Shown one piece after another: positions 7,830-15,586 of a stretch of 33,646 nt of DNA. Under the pieces are notes generated by a model. It searched no databases. It was not told where the DNA came from and saw only the letters and a list, made by a program, of their open reading frames with translations. The stretch covers positions 48,172 to 81,817 of the forward strand of contig NHCB01000005.1 of the NCBI GenBank assembly GCA_002167745.1, read 5' to 3'. The position numbers and the translations under genes are program-made. Source of the DNA: Betaproteobacteria bacterium TMED22 (GTDB lineage: Bacteria > Pseudomonadota > Gammaproteobacteria > Burkholderiales > Eutrophovitaceae). Position 1 is the stretch's first letter; each line of letters begins with the position of its first letter.

Positions 7830-8351
7830 TTAACGGCCAAAAGTCTTCGCCCCCAGCACTCGCTGACCAATTAGTAACGCAGTCGGTCTATATGTATTAA
7901 ACGCCAGACGGATGCTGCCCTCGGCGCAAGCTTCGACCTGGTTATTTTCTTGAGCTTTAAAGGTCGTTACGCCCATCTCTTTCAACACAGACTCGGTCCC
8001 TTGGCCCATTGGTACTTGCCAAGGGTTAAACTCACCCCAATCGCCACGCATGGTCACAATCATAGGCAAAGGCACCTGACACGTATTCAACATAGAGAGC
8101 ATATTGACGCAATTACCAACCCCACTTGACTGCATCAGTAGCATACTTTTCTTACCACCGAGCCAGCCACCCATTGCCAAGGAGATACCCTCCTGCTCAG
8201 AAGTCAGTCGCACAGTCTGGATAGGATTGTGCGCAACGCATAACTCAATTAACTGAGAAAGACCTGCATCAGGAACAAAACTCACCAAAGAGATATCATG
8301 ATCACAGATTAAGTCGAATACTGATTCACTCCAATGTTTTTCAAGACCCAT
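7830..8351 (-). CDS. ThDP-dependent decarboxylase, Pyr-domain subunit (ComD / sulfopyruvate decarboxylase alpha-like)
   Basis: This 173-residue protein is a free-standing Pyr domain of a ThDP enzyme. The segment LTSEQEGISLAMGGWLGGK (49-67) holds the acidic residue (Glu52 or Glu54) that activates the thiazolium, as in ComD. QSSGVGN followed by a Met/Leu-rich helix is the second family hallmark. It pairs with the PP-domain gene 41 bases downstream, in the same order as comD-comE. The expected role is decarboxylation of a 2-oxoacid, perhaps one with an extra charged or branched group. No clear ribosome site precedes the ATG, and only 15 bases separate it from the upstream oxidoreductase gene, which suggests translational coupling. 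Confidence 0.88.
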   Translation of the reverse strand: MGLEKHWSESVFDLICDHDISLVSFVPDAGLSQLIELCVAHNPIQTVRLTSEQEGISLAMGGWLGGKKSMLLMQSSGVGNCVNMLSMLNTCQVPLPMIVTMRGDWGEFNPWQVPMGQGTESVLKEMGVTTFKAQENNQVEACAEGSIRLAFNTYRPTALLIGQRVLGAKTFGR

Positions 8352-8366
8352 AATATTTTAAAAAAA

Positions 8367-9383
8367 TTAAATTTCTAAAACTATCTTCCCGACATGTTTA
8401 GCCGACTTTAAGTGCTCGAAGGCTTCAGCAGTTTTTTCTAAAGGAAAACTCGAATCAATAACTGGCTTAATCCCAACGTGATCAATAGCGCGCACCATAG
8501 CCTCAAATTGCAAGCGCGACCCAACAGCAATGCCTTGTACCCTAACGAACGGCCCCAACAATGACTTAACTGAAATTGTCGCCTCATGTCCCCCTACAAA
8601 TCCAATCACGCCAACGAACCCGCCAAAACATACGCAAGACAACGATTCCGCCAACGTGTATCCAGTTGTTTCGATAACAATATCGACACCTCTGCCACCA
8701 GTTGCCTCTTTAGCTAATGCACCCCAATTCTCATGTTTAGAATAATTGATTCCAACGTCAGCACCCAATAGTTTTGCTTGAGCAATCTTCACGTCGCTGG
8801 ACGAAGTTAATATGACTTTAGCGCCCGCCATTTTCGCAAACTGTAATGCATACAAAGCCACCCCACCTGTGCCCTGAACCAGCACAGTATCTCCAGATTT
8901 AATACCACCTTGTTCAAGGGCATTCCAAGCTGTGAGAGCCGCAATTGGCAATGTTGCACATTCCTGAGGACTCAACGACTCAGCCGCCATAACTGCCTCT
9001 TGCTCTGGAACAACAATGTACTCTTGCAATACACCTGATAAAGGAGCACCAAGGGTCTTCGTCGTTCGTTGTTGTTGCGTTGGCTTTCCGCTGTACCAAC
9101 CCTGGGTATACACCGGAATGACTCTATCCCCCTCTTTAAACCGAGTAACGCCATCGCCAATCGATACAACCTCCCCTGAGCAATCGGAGCAAGGAACGTA
9201 AGGTAACTTTAAATGTGGCATGAATTTTTGATCCAAGATAGCTAGATCACGGTAGTTGAGACTGGCCGCTTCAATCCGAATTAGAACCTCTCCATCCCTA
9301 ACTGTCGGAACAGGTCTGTCACACAGACGCAAACTACCGATTGAAAAATCAACTGCTTCTACCGCTCTCATATGTTCCGACAT
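8367..9383 (-). CDS. Zinc-independent MDR family oxidoreductase (quinone reductase-like)
   Basis: This 338-residue medium-chain dehydrogenase/reductase has the GroES-like domain (about 1-130, with ASLNYRDLAIL) and a Rossmann domain with GTGGVALYALQFAK (about 171-184). It lacks the catalytic Cys/His/Glu zinc ligands and the four-Cys structural zinc loop, which places it with quinone oxidoreductase or enoyl reductase-type MDR enzymes using NADPH. It is the first gene of the leftward operon, with a textbook AAGGAG five bases before ATG, and faces the D-malate/tartrate-type dehydrogenase gene across the divergent control region. Its likely job is reduction of an activated double bond or oxidation of an alcohol in the pathway; the substrate is unknown. 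Confidence 0.92.
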   Translation of the reverse strand: MSEHMRAVEAVDFSIGSLRLCDRPVPTVRDGEVLIRIEAASLNYRDLAILDQKFMPHLKLPYVPCSDCSGEVVSIGDGVTRFKEGDRVIPVYTQGWYSGKPTQQQRTTKTLGAPLSGVLQEYIVVPEQEAVMAAESLSPQECATLPIAALTAWNALEQGGIKSGDTVLVQGTGGVALYALQFAKMAGAKVILTSSSDVKIAQAKLLGADVGINYSKHENWGALAKEATGGRGVDIVIETTGYTLAESLSCVCFGGFVGVIGFVGGHEATISVKSLLGPFVRVQGIAVGSRLQFEAMVRAIDHVGIKPVIDSSFPLEKTAEAFEHLKSAKHVGKIVLEI

Positions 9384-9464
9384 TGAAACTCCTTAAATAA
9401 ATTTTTAACATTTACTTCTTTCATCTTCGCTTCCAACACCAGACATTATAAAAGTAAATTTTAA

Positions 9465-9478
9465 TCAAGATTTCTTGA
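9465..9478. promoter_or_regulatory. Palindromic candidate operator between the divergent operons
   Basis: TCAAGA-TT-TCTTGA is a perfect 6-base inverted repeat with a 2-base centre, in the 173-base gap between the two arms of the catabolic island. It is well placed to be bound by a regulator of both operons. No regulator gene lies next to it, so the controlling protein would be encoded elsewhere. Confidence 0.35.
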
Positions 9479-9556
9479 AGCGAGTTAAAATTGGACGTGA
9501 ATCATCACCTGGATAAACACTATAAACCAATTCAGAATCGCACAAGGAAATACATT

Positions 9557-10618
9557 ATGAAGTCATACAAAATTGCAGTTATCGCTGGTGACGGCATCGG
9601 AAAAGAAATCATGCCCGAGGGTGTACGAGTACTGAATACTGTAGCCAGCAGGTTTAATTTCGAACTGAAGTTTGATGAATTTGACTGGAGCTGCAATAAC
9701 TATGAAACTCGCGGTTGGTGGATGCCCCCCTCTTGGCGAGAAGACATAGGCGGTCATGATTCTATTTTTTTTGGTGCCAATGGGTGGCCAGCGTTAGTAC
9801 CGGATCACAAAGCCCTGTGGGACTCGATAATAAAGTGGCGAAGAGAATTTGATCAATACGTAAACTTACGACCGGTGAAGTTACTTCCCGGCGTGAAATG
9901 TCCACTTGCTGATTGCAAACCAGGAGACATAGATTATCTCGTTGTTCGCGAAAATACGGAAGGAGAATACTCTTCCATAGGCGGCAGAATGTTCGAAGGC
10001 ACCGACCGAGAAACTGTCACACAACAATCTGTATTTACACGAAAAGGTGTAGACAGAATCATGAGATACGCGTTTGGACTGGCAGAAAAACGAGAGGGGA
10101 AGCATGTAACGTCGGCTACTAAATCCAATGGAATTGCAATTACCATGCCTTACTGGGATGAGCGTTTCAAGGTGATATCTGACGAATTCGCCGATATAAG
10201 TACGGACCAATACCATATTGATGGACTAATGATCCAACTGGTATTAAAACCGCAGCGTTTCGACGTTATCGTTGCATCTAACTTGTTCGGTGACATTATT
10301 TCTGATCTTGGTCCCGCTACAGCAGGTACTATCGGCATAGCTCCATCCGCCAATATTAATCCTGAGCGCACCTTTCCTTCCCTTTTTGAACCAGTCCATG
10401 GATCAGCTCCTGACATCTATGGAAAAAATATAGCTAATCCGATCGCACAAATATGGTCGGGAGCTATGATGTTAGAGCACTTGGGTGAACATGCTGCTGC
10501 TAAGGCAATTACCGAAAGTATCGAGGAATGCTTAATCTCTGGTCCAGTTACCCCAGACCTTGGCGGTTCTGCTTCAACCTCTGACGTGGGCAAAGCCATA
10601 TCCAATTCTCTTACTTAG
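9557..10618 (+). CDS. D-malate/tartrate dehydrogenase-type decarboxylating oxidoreductase
   Basis: This member of the isocitrate/isopropylmalate dehydrogenase superfamily has 353 residues from the ATG at 9557, which has AAGGA upstream; an earlier in-frame start at 9491 is less likely. It oxidises a 2-hydroxy diacid and removes the beta-carboxylate with NAD and Mg or Mn. The subgroup is shown by RGWWMPPSW near residue 55 and by the long block from NLFGDIISDLGP through GIAPSANINPERTFP and EPVHGSAPDIYGK, which is typical of DmlA/TtuC/YeaU. NLRPVKLLPG and RENTEGEYS give the substrate-binding Arg residues and loop. Known relatives use D-malate, tartrate and, in pseudomonads, 3,3-dimethylmalate. 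As first gene of the rightward operon it may supply a 2-oxoacid to the split ThDP decarboxylase of the opposite arm. Confidence 0.93.
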   Translation: MKSYKIAVIAGDGIGKEIMPEGVRVLNTVASRFNFELKFDEFDWSCNNYETRGWWMPPSWREDIGGHDSIFFGANGWPALVPDHKALWDSIIKWRREFDQYVNLRPVKLLPGVKCPLADCKPGDIDYLVVRENTEGEYSSIGGRMFEGTDRETVTQQSVFTRKGVDRIMRYAFGLAEKREGKHVTSATKSNGIAITMPYWDERFKVISDEFADISTDQYHIDGLMIQLVLKPQRFDVIVASNLFGDIISDLGPATAGTIGIAPSANINPERTFPSLFEPVHGSAPDIYGKNIANPIAQIWSGAMMLEHLGEHAAAKAITESIEECLISGPVTPDLGGSASTSDVGKAISNSLT

Positions 10619-10654
10619 ACATCTTGTAAATAACCCAATTAGGAAATAAAAGTA

Positions 10655-11446
10655 ATGTCAACGTTTCTCAACATTCAAGAAAGTGGCTCTATCATGACAC
10701 TGACCATGAACGAGCCTGCCACCCGAAATGCGTTAACAGGAAATACCGCAGCAGATGAATTTGTTGCTATTTGCGAACGCATCAACTTGAGCAAACACAT
10801 AAAAGCTGTAATCGTTACAGGAAGTGGGCCTGTATTCTCTGCGGGCGGCAATCTGAAAGACATGAAGCAGATGCTAGACGACGATCTATCGAGCGAAGTC
10901 ATTCGTGAGAGTTACCGTCAAGGGATTCAACGTATACCACTCGCCTTGTATGATCTCGAGGTCCCCACTATAGCTGCCGTAAACGGTCCAGCTATTGGCG
11001 CCGGGTGCGATTTAGCGTGTATGTGTGACATCCGCATTGGCTCCAGCATATCGAGTTTTGCAGAAAGCTTTGTCAAGGTCGGGATTATTCCCGGGGATGG
11101 CGGAGCATGGTTTTTACCCCGAGTTATAGGCATGGCGAAAGCGGCCGAACTAAGTTTTACAGGTGATAGAATCGACGCGAAAGAAGCTTTAAGAATCGGA
11201 TTAATTTCTTATCTAACTGCGCCCGAAACACTTATGGCTGAAGCCGAAGTGCTGGCAACTCGTATCGCAGCTAACCCAGGACTCATTTTGCGTATGACTA
11301 AAAAATTACTTCGAGAAGGGCAGCGTCAAGACTTACCAAGTTTACTGGAACTGTCGGCTAATCTGCAATCTATTGCGCAAAAAACGCCAGACCATCACGA
11401 GGCAGTTAATGCTTTCTTGGAGAAACGAACACCAAAGTTTCAATAA
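10655..11446 (+). CDS. Enoyl-CoA hydratase/isomerase (crotonase) family protein
   Basis: This 263-residue crotonase-fold protein has the oxyanion-hole segments SAGGNLKDM (about 66-74) and GPAIGAGCDLACMCDIRI (about 110-127). Against rat mitochondrial enoyl-CoA hydratase, the first catalytic Glu position (Glu144) is taken by Phe in AESFVKVGIIPGDGG, whereas the second (Glu164) is kept in AKAAELSFTG. Single-Glu crotonases may be hydratases, isomerases or hydrolases, so the reaction is uncertain. It starts 36 bases after the D-malate-type dehydrogenase, with AGGA about ten bases before the ATG, and probably shares its transcript. Confidence 0.92.
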   Translation: MSTFLNIQESGSIMTLTMNEPATRNALTGNTAADEFVAICERINLSKHIKAVIVTGSGPVFSAGGNLKDMKQMLDDDLSSEVIRESYRQGIQRIPLALYDLEVPTIAAVNGPAIGAGCDLACMCDIRIGSSISSFAESFVKVGIIPGDGGAWFLPRVIGMAKAAELSFTGDRIDAKEALRIGLISYLTAPETLMAEAEVLATRIAANPGLILRMTKKLLREGQRQDLPSLLELSANLQSIAQKTPDHHEAVNAFLEKRTPKFQ

Positions 11447-11638
11447 TGATTGGGATGTAAGCCAGATAGCATCTCATCGCTATGTACATGTTCATTTTTT
11501 TGGACAGATAGGGCTTGAGCGTTGTAGGATACTTGCCCGACTAAAATTTGGATTTAGCCAGACTCGGTAAAGACGGTCACTAAAAGCGATGAATAAGTCT
11601 TTTCGATTCAGTTATCAATAAAAATATGGGGAAATACA
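11447..11638 (+). other. 192-base gap without a recognisable gene
   Basis: I see no protein or RNA gene here. It is the widest gap in the rightward arm and is AT-rich towards its end, so a secondary promoter for the VOC gene is plausible. An 8-base palindrome ATGTACAT is present near 11481. No convincing terminator hairpin follows the crotonase gene. Confidence 0.4.
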
Positions 11639-11965
11639 GTGTCTGACTTCCGTTTAGAGCATGTCAACATTCCGTCTCAAAATCCTAATGATTTAGCAAA
11701 ATGGTATGCCGAAACTTTCGGGCTGTCTGCGGATCAACATGTCGCACGGGGCGATGGTATCTTAATAGCATTCCAACAAGGCACTCCCATCAAGCAACCT
11801 GATTTACTTCACATCGGTTTTAAAGTTCATGGAATGGCAAAACTCCATGAATGGAAAAATCGATTTGAAAAGCCCTTAAAAATTGGTCCCGAATTCACTT
11901 CTTTTCAAATTCTCGACCCCGAGGGTAACTGTATCGAAATATATGCTCAAAATACCAGCTCATAA
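11639..11965 (+). CDS. VOC (glyoxalase/bleomycin-resistance) fold protein
   Basis: This 108-residue single-module vicinal oxygen chelate protein starts at GTG after a GGGGAAA ribosome site. The first strand LEHVNIPSQNPNDLAKWYAE (His8) and the closing FQILDPEGNCIEIYAQ (Glu near residue 102) give the His and Glu positions normally used for metal binding. At this size it should dimerise to form a complete site. Relatives include glyoxalase I, methylmalonyl-CoA epimerase and ring-cleavage dioxygenases; none can be chosen from sequence. A small VOC enzyme between acyl-CoA and carboxylate genes would suit an epimerase or isomerase step. Confidence 0.85.
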   Translation: MSDFRLEHVNIPSQNPNDLAKWYAETFGLSADQHVARGDGILIAFQQGTPIKQPDLLHIGFKVHGMAKLHEWKNRFEKPLKIGPEFTSFQILDPEGNCIEIYAQNTSS

Positions 11966-12028
11966 TTGAGGCTGAGACGAGCGAAACACTAAGCAAAAAA
12001 ACTTTACTTTTTGATGTGGAGAAGTGAA

Positions 12029-12955
12029 ATGAAAATTGCAATATTGGGATGTGGAGCTATGGGGAGTGTCTACGCCGCTCTTTTGGGAGACGCAGGCCAT
12101 GAGGTGTGGGCAATAGACTCATGGCGAGAGCACATAAAAGCAATAAAAGAAAAAGGGCTCCGATTGGAGGGAGCGTCAGGCTCAAGACGAGTCAAACTAA
12201 ATGCAACAAGCAACACAAGCGAAGTTGGGGTTTGCGATTTAGTTATTATTGCAACTAAAGCAATGCATGTAGAGCAAGCCGCACAATCGGCATTACCATT
12301 GCTAGGTGCTGATACAGCCGTCCTATCTATTCAAAATGGCTTGGGGGGGCCTCAAGCCGTTGCAAAAATACTTGGGACCGACAAAGTAGCAGTTGGTGTT
12401 GTTGGTGGTTTTGGAGCATCGATCAAAGAAGCGGGATACGCTCATCATAATGGCTGGGAACTGGTTCGCTTGGGTGAGTTATCGGGCCCGATAACTGAGC
12501 GCCTAAAAACAATTGCTTCTGCGTGGGAGTCCGGTGGATTCCGAGTTGAATGTTTCGACGATATCGACCAATTAATCTGGGAAAAGTTAATTTGTAACGT
12601 CTGCTTCTCTGGCACGTGTACGCTGACTGGGCTAAATATAGGAGAAGTTATGGCCGAGCCTGAAGCGTGGGTCTGTGCTTCGAACTGTGCTCGAGAAGCA
12701 TACACCGTAGCCATTACAAAAAACATCAATGTGCGAATTGATGACCCTATCAAGTATGTCAAAAACTTTGGCTCGAAGATTCCGAATGCAAAGCCTTCAA
12801 TGCTGCTCGATTCTCTGGCTGGTCGAATTTCGGAAGTTGATGTCATCAATGGTGCAATACCAATTGCGGGGCTTGAGGTAAATATTGAGACACCATTTAA
12901 TTCAGCAATCAGCGCTCTAATTAGAAATAAAGAAAAACAAATGGGTGTCCGATAG
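12029..12955 (+). CDS. Ketopantoate reductase (ApbA/PanE) family oxidoreductase
   Basis: This NADPH-dependent 2-oxoacid reductase-like protein has 308 residues from the ATG at 12029; GGAG lies nine bases upstream, so an in-frame TTG at 12011 is not used. The Rossmann motif is GCGAMG (8-13). Residues matching E. coli PanE catalysis and binding are in place: Lys77 (ATKAMH), Asn103 (QNGLGG), Lys186 and Asn190 (WEKLICN), and an acidic SEVDVING near the C-terminus. Biosynthetic PanE makes pantoate from ketopantoate, but paralogues in catabolic clusters often reduce or oxidise other 2-oxo/2-hydroxy acids. Its place between the VOC and aldehyde dehydrogenase genes argues for a catabolic role. Confidence 0.92.
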   Translation: MKIAILGCGAMGSVYAALLGDAGHEVWAIDSWREHIKAIKEKGLRLEGASGSRRVKLNATSNTSEVGVCDLVIIATKAMHVEQAAQSALPLLGADTAVLSIQNGLGGPQAVAKILGTDKVAVGVVGGFGASIKEAGYAHHNGWELVRLGELSGPITERLKTIASAWESGGFRVECFDDIDQLIWEKLICNVCFSGTCTLTGLNIGEVMAEPEAWVCASNCAREAYTVAITKNINVRIDDPIKYVKNFGSKIPNAKPSMLLDSLAGRISEVDVINGAIPIAGLEVNIETPFNSAISALIRNKEKQMGVR

Positions 12956-12989
12956 CGATCATCAAAAGTAATCAATACAGGAGATGGAG

Positions 12990-14468
12990 ATGGAACGATT
13001 TAAGATGTACATTAATGGTGAGTTTGTGGAGGCCTCATCTGGCAAATGGTTTGATAGCTATGATCCATTCAGCGGTGAGGTTTGGTCCCAAGTGGCCGAG
13101 GGCGGGCCCGCAGACGTAAATCGTGCGGTAGAGGCAGCACATGAAGCATTCGCCACTGGTCCATGGTCAGAAATGACGGCAAGCCAACGTGGCATGCTCG
13201 TGCACAAACTTGGCGATCTAATCGCGCGTGACGCTCAAAAACTTGCGCAGTTAGAAGTACAAGACAATGGAAAACTCATTGCGGAAATGCAAGGCCAAGT
13301 CAATTATGTTCCTCAATGGTATTACTACTTTGGTGGACTTGCCGACAAAATTGAAGGCGCGGTCATCCCAATCGACAAAAAGGGTTACTTCAACTTCACA
13401 CGTCATGAGCCAATCGGTGTTGTTGCGGCGATTACCGCATGGAATTCACCACTCTTACTACTGGCTTGGAAATTAGCACCGGCTCTTGCCGCAGGTTGTA
13501 CAGTTGTCATTAAACCTTCAGAGTTCACATCGGCATCTACCCTCGAGTTTGTGACATTGGTTAAAGAAGCCGGCTTCCCCGACGGAGTTGTCAATGTAGT
13601 CACTGGTTTCGGGAGAGATGTTGGTGAACCACTCACGAATCACCCCCTCGTTCGAAAAATTGCATTCACTGGTTCCGATGCCACAGGAAGAGTAATTAAT
13701 GAGGTTGCGGCAAAATCATTCAAACGCGTCACGCTTGAACTTGGAGGAAAATCTCCCAATATTGTGTTTGATGATGCTAATTTAAACGACGCAGTTAACG
13801 GAGCAGTATCAGGCATATTTGCAGCCACTGGACAAACTTGTATCGCTGGATCCCGTTTGCTTCTGCAAGAAACTATCTATGACGAATTTATGGATAAATT
13901 GATCTCGCTCGCGAAAACTGCGCGTATGGGAAACCCGATGAGTACCGAAACTCAGGTGGGTCCCATCACAACAAAACCACAATATGAAAAAGTACTCGGC
14001 TACATTGATATAGCCAAAACCGAGGGCGCTAAGCTAGCGCTTGGAGGTACACCAGCGACCAGACCCGAATGCGGGAATGGATGGTTCATTGAACCGACAG
14101 TCTTCACAGGAGTTACAAATGATATGAGGATTGCCCAAGAAGAGGTGTTCGGCCCGGTGCTTTCAGTCATTAAGTTTAAAGATGAGGAAGAGGCAATAAA
14201 AATCGCAAATGATGTTCGATTTGGTTTAGGCTCAGGCGTTTGGACAAGTGACATAGGACGCGCAATACGGATGTCCGAAAAAATTCAAGCAGGAACGGTT
14301 TGGGTTAACACATATCGAGCTGTGAGTTACATGTCTCCATTTGGAGGATATAAAGATTCGGGTGTAGGTCGAGAAAGCGGTATTGAGGCGATATATCAAT
14401 ACCTTCAAACCAAGAGTGTATGGATTAATACCGGCGCAAAAACCGGCAATCCGTTTGTTCTCAAATAG
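12990..14468 (+). CDS. NAD(P)-dependent aldehyde dehydrogenase
   Basis: This is the second full-length ALDH of the island (492 residues from ATG 12990, eight bases after AGGAG; an ATG at 12984 sits too close to that site). Asn at TAWNSP, Lys at VIKPSE, Glu at LELGGKSP and the nucleophile Cys at GQTCIAGSR (about residue 284) are all present. It differs clearly from the ALDH of the leftward arm, so the two should have different aldehyde substrates. It sits 34 bases after the ketopantoate-reductase-like gene and 26 bases before a zinc alcohol dehydrogenase. An alcohol to aldehyde to acid sequence by these neighbours is the natural reading. Confidence 0.95.
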   Translation: MERFKMYINGEFVEASSGKWFDSYDPFSGEVWSQVAEGGPADVNRAVEAAHEAFATGPWSEMTASQRGMLVHKLGDLIARDAQKLAQLEVQDNGKLIAEMQGQVNYVPQWYYYFGGLADKIEGAVIPIDKKGYFNFTRHEPIGVVAAITAWNSPLLLLAWKLAPALAAGCTVVIKPSEFTSASTLEFVTLVKEAGFPDGVVNVVTGFGRDVGEPLTNHPLVRKIAFTGSDATGRVINEVAAKSFKRVTLELGGKSPNIVFDDANLNDAVNGAVSGIFAATGQTCIAGSRLLLQETIYDEFMDKLISLAKTARMGNPMSTETQVGPITTKPQYEKVLGYIDIAKTEGAKLALGGTPATRPECGNGWFIEPTVFTGVTNDMRIAQEEVFGPVLSVIKFKDEEEAIKIANDVRFGLGSGVWTSDIGRAIRMSEKIQAGTVWVNTYRAVSYMSPFGGYKDSGVGRESGIEAIYQYLQTKSVWINTGAKTGNPFVLK

Positions 14469-14494
14469 CAGCGTTAAATTTAGGGAGTTTTAAC

Positions 14495-15547
14495 ATGAAA
14501 GGTATTGTTTTCCCCGGTAGCAAAAAACTCGAAATTCTAAACTTTCCGGATCCGACACCAGGCCACGGAGAGGTTGTTTTAGAGATCAAAGCATCTGGCA
14601 TGTGCGGTAGTGACCTTAAGTTCTATCGAGCGGAAGGTGGTGCGTCCTCTCTAGGCCTAGGAGATCTTGATGGACCAATAATTGCAGGCCATGAACCCTG
14701 CGGTATTGTTGTAAGCGTTGGCGAGGGAGTCCCTGAGAACGTTGCCAAAGAAGGTATGCGCGTTATGCAACACCACTACCGAGGTTGCGGATCTTGTGAG
14801 CACTGCTCCACCGGTTGGGAACAGCTATGCATTGAAGGAGTAAAAGATGTCTTCGGTGTAACTGGGCACGGAGCGCATGCCAAGTACATGAAATGTCCAG
14901 CGAGAACTCTTGTGTCCCTTCCTGAAGAACTGTCATTCAAGGCAGGAGCAGCGATATCATGTGGCACGGGTACTGCCTGGGGTGCATTGCAACGCCTAGA
15001 ACTGAAGGGAGATCAAACAATCGCCGTTTTTGGTCAAGGACCTGTTGGCTTATCCGCCACACTGCTTGCCTCCCAAATGGGAGCTCGCGTAATCGCTCTT
15101 GATACGGGTGAAGAACGATTACAAAGAGCAAAAGAATTTGGAGCGGCAATATTGATTAATCCAACCAAAACGGAAGATGTCGTTCAAGCTATAAGAGACG
15201 TTACACACGGCCATGGTGCTCACGGGTCATTAGATTGCTCTTCAGCTCCGATCGCACGCAGTCAAGCTGTACAGTGTGTTCGAACTTGGGGCAAAGCATG
15301 CTTTGTTGGTGAAGGTGATATCGTTACGCTGAATGTCAGTAACGATATGTTGCGACGCCAAGTGACTATTATCGGTTCATGGACATTCTCAAAGGTAGGT
15401 CAGGCTAAGTGTGCCGAATATGTGGCGGATAAAGAAATTTCTTTGGATGCGCTATTTACACATGAATGGAAACTAGACCAAGCTCAAGAGGCTTACGAAC
15501 TCTTTGATCTGCAAAACACAGGAAAAGGCGTGATTGACCCCTCATGA
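14495..15547 (+). CDS. Zinc-dependent alcohol dehydrogenase (MDR, threonine/sorbitol-dehydrogenase-like)
   Basis: This 350-residue medium-chain dehydrogenase keeps both zinc sites. Catalytic ligands are Cys37 (GMCGSD) and His66/Glu67 (AGHEP). The structural zinc loop has Cys98, Cys101, Cys104 and Cys112 in GCGSCEHCSTGWEQLC. The NAD-binding domain has FGQGPVGLSA, and the acidic end of beta-2 (VIALDTGEE) favours NAD. It should oxidise a primary or secondary alcohol, or a hydroxy acid. Located between an ALDH and an alpha/beta hydrolase in a tight rightward operon, it probably supplies the aldehyde for the neighbouring ALDH. Confidence 0.94.
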   Translation: MKGIVFPGSKKLEILNFPDPTPGHGEVVLEIKASGMCGSDLKFYRAEGGASSLGLGDLDGPIIAGHEPCGIVVSVGEGVPENVAKEGMRVMQHHYRGCGSCEHCSTGWEQLCIEGVKDVFGVTGHGAHAKYMKCPARTLVSLPEELSFKAGAAISCGTGTAWGALQRLELKGDQTIAVFGQGPVGLSATLLASQMGARVIALDTGEERLQRAKEFGAAILINPTKTEDVVQAIRDVTHGHGAHGSLDCSSAPIARSQAVQCVRTWGKACFVGEGDIVTLNVSNDMLRRQVTIIGSWTFSKVGQAKCAEYVADKEISLDALFTHEWKLDQAQEAYELFDLQNTGKGVIDPS

Positions 15548-15586
15548 TCATAAATGTCTTAAAGCTAATATGGGAGAAGTGTGTCC

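Noticed and set aside
7201-8351. Calling the region a sulfonate (sulfolactate/sulfopyruvate) degradation cluster
   Set aside because: Only the ComD/ComE-like pair supports it; no Xsc, Pta, sulfolactate dehydrogenase or sulfonate exporter is present.
11373-11570. 65-codon open frame running from the end of the crotonase gene into the gap
   Set aside because: Its start lies inside the crotonase gene in another frame, it has no ribosome site, and the translated gap portion has no recognisable fold.
12445-12975. Long open frame antisense to the ketopantoate-reductase-like gene (176 codons)
   Set aside because: It lies wholly over a gene with clear catalytic motifs, has no ribosome site, and its translation shows no domain; it is a shadow frame.
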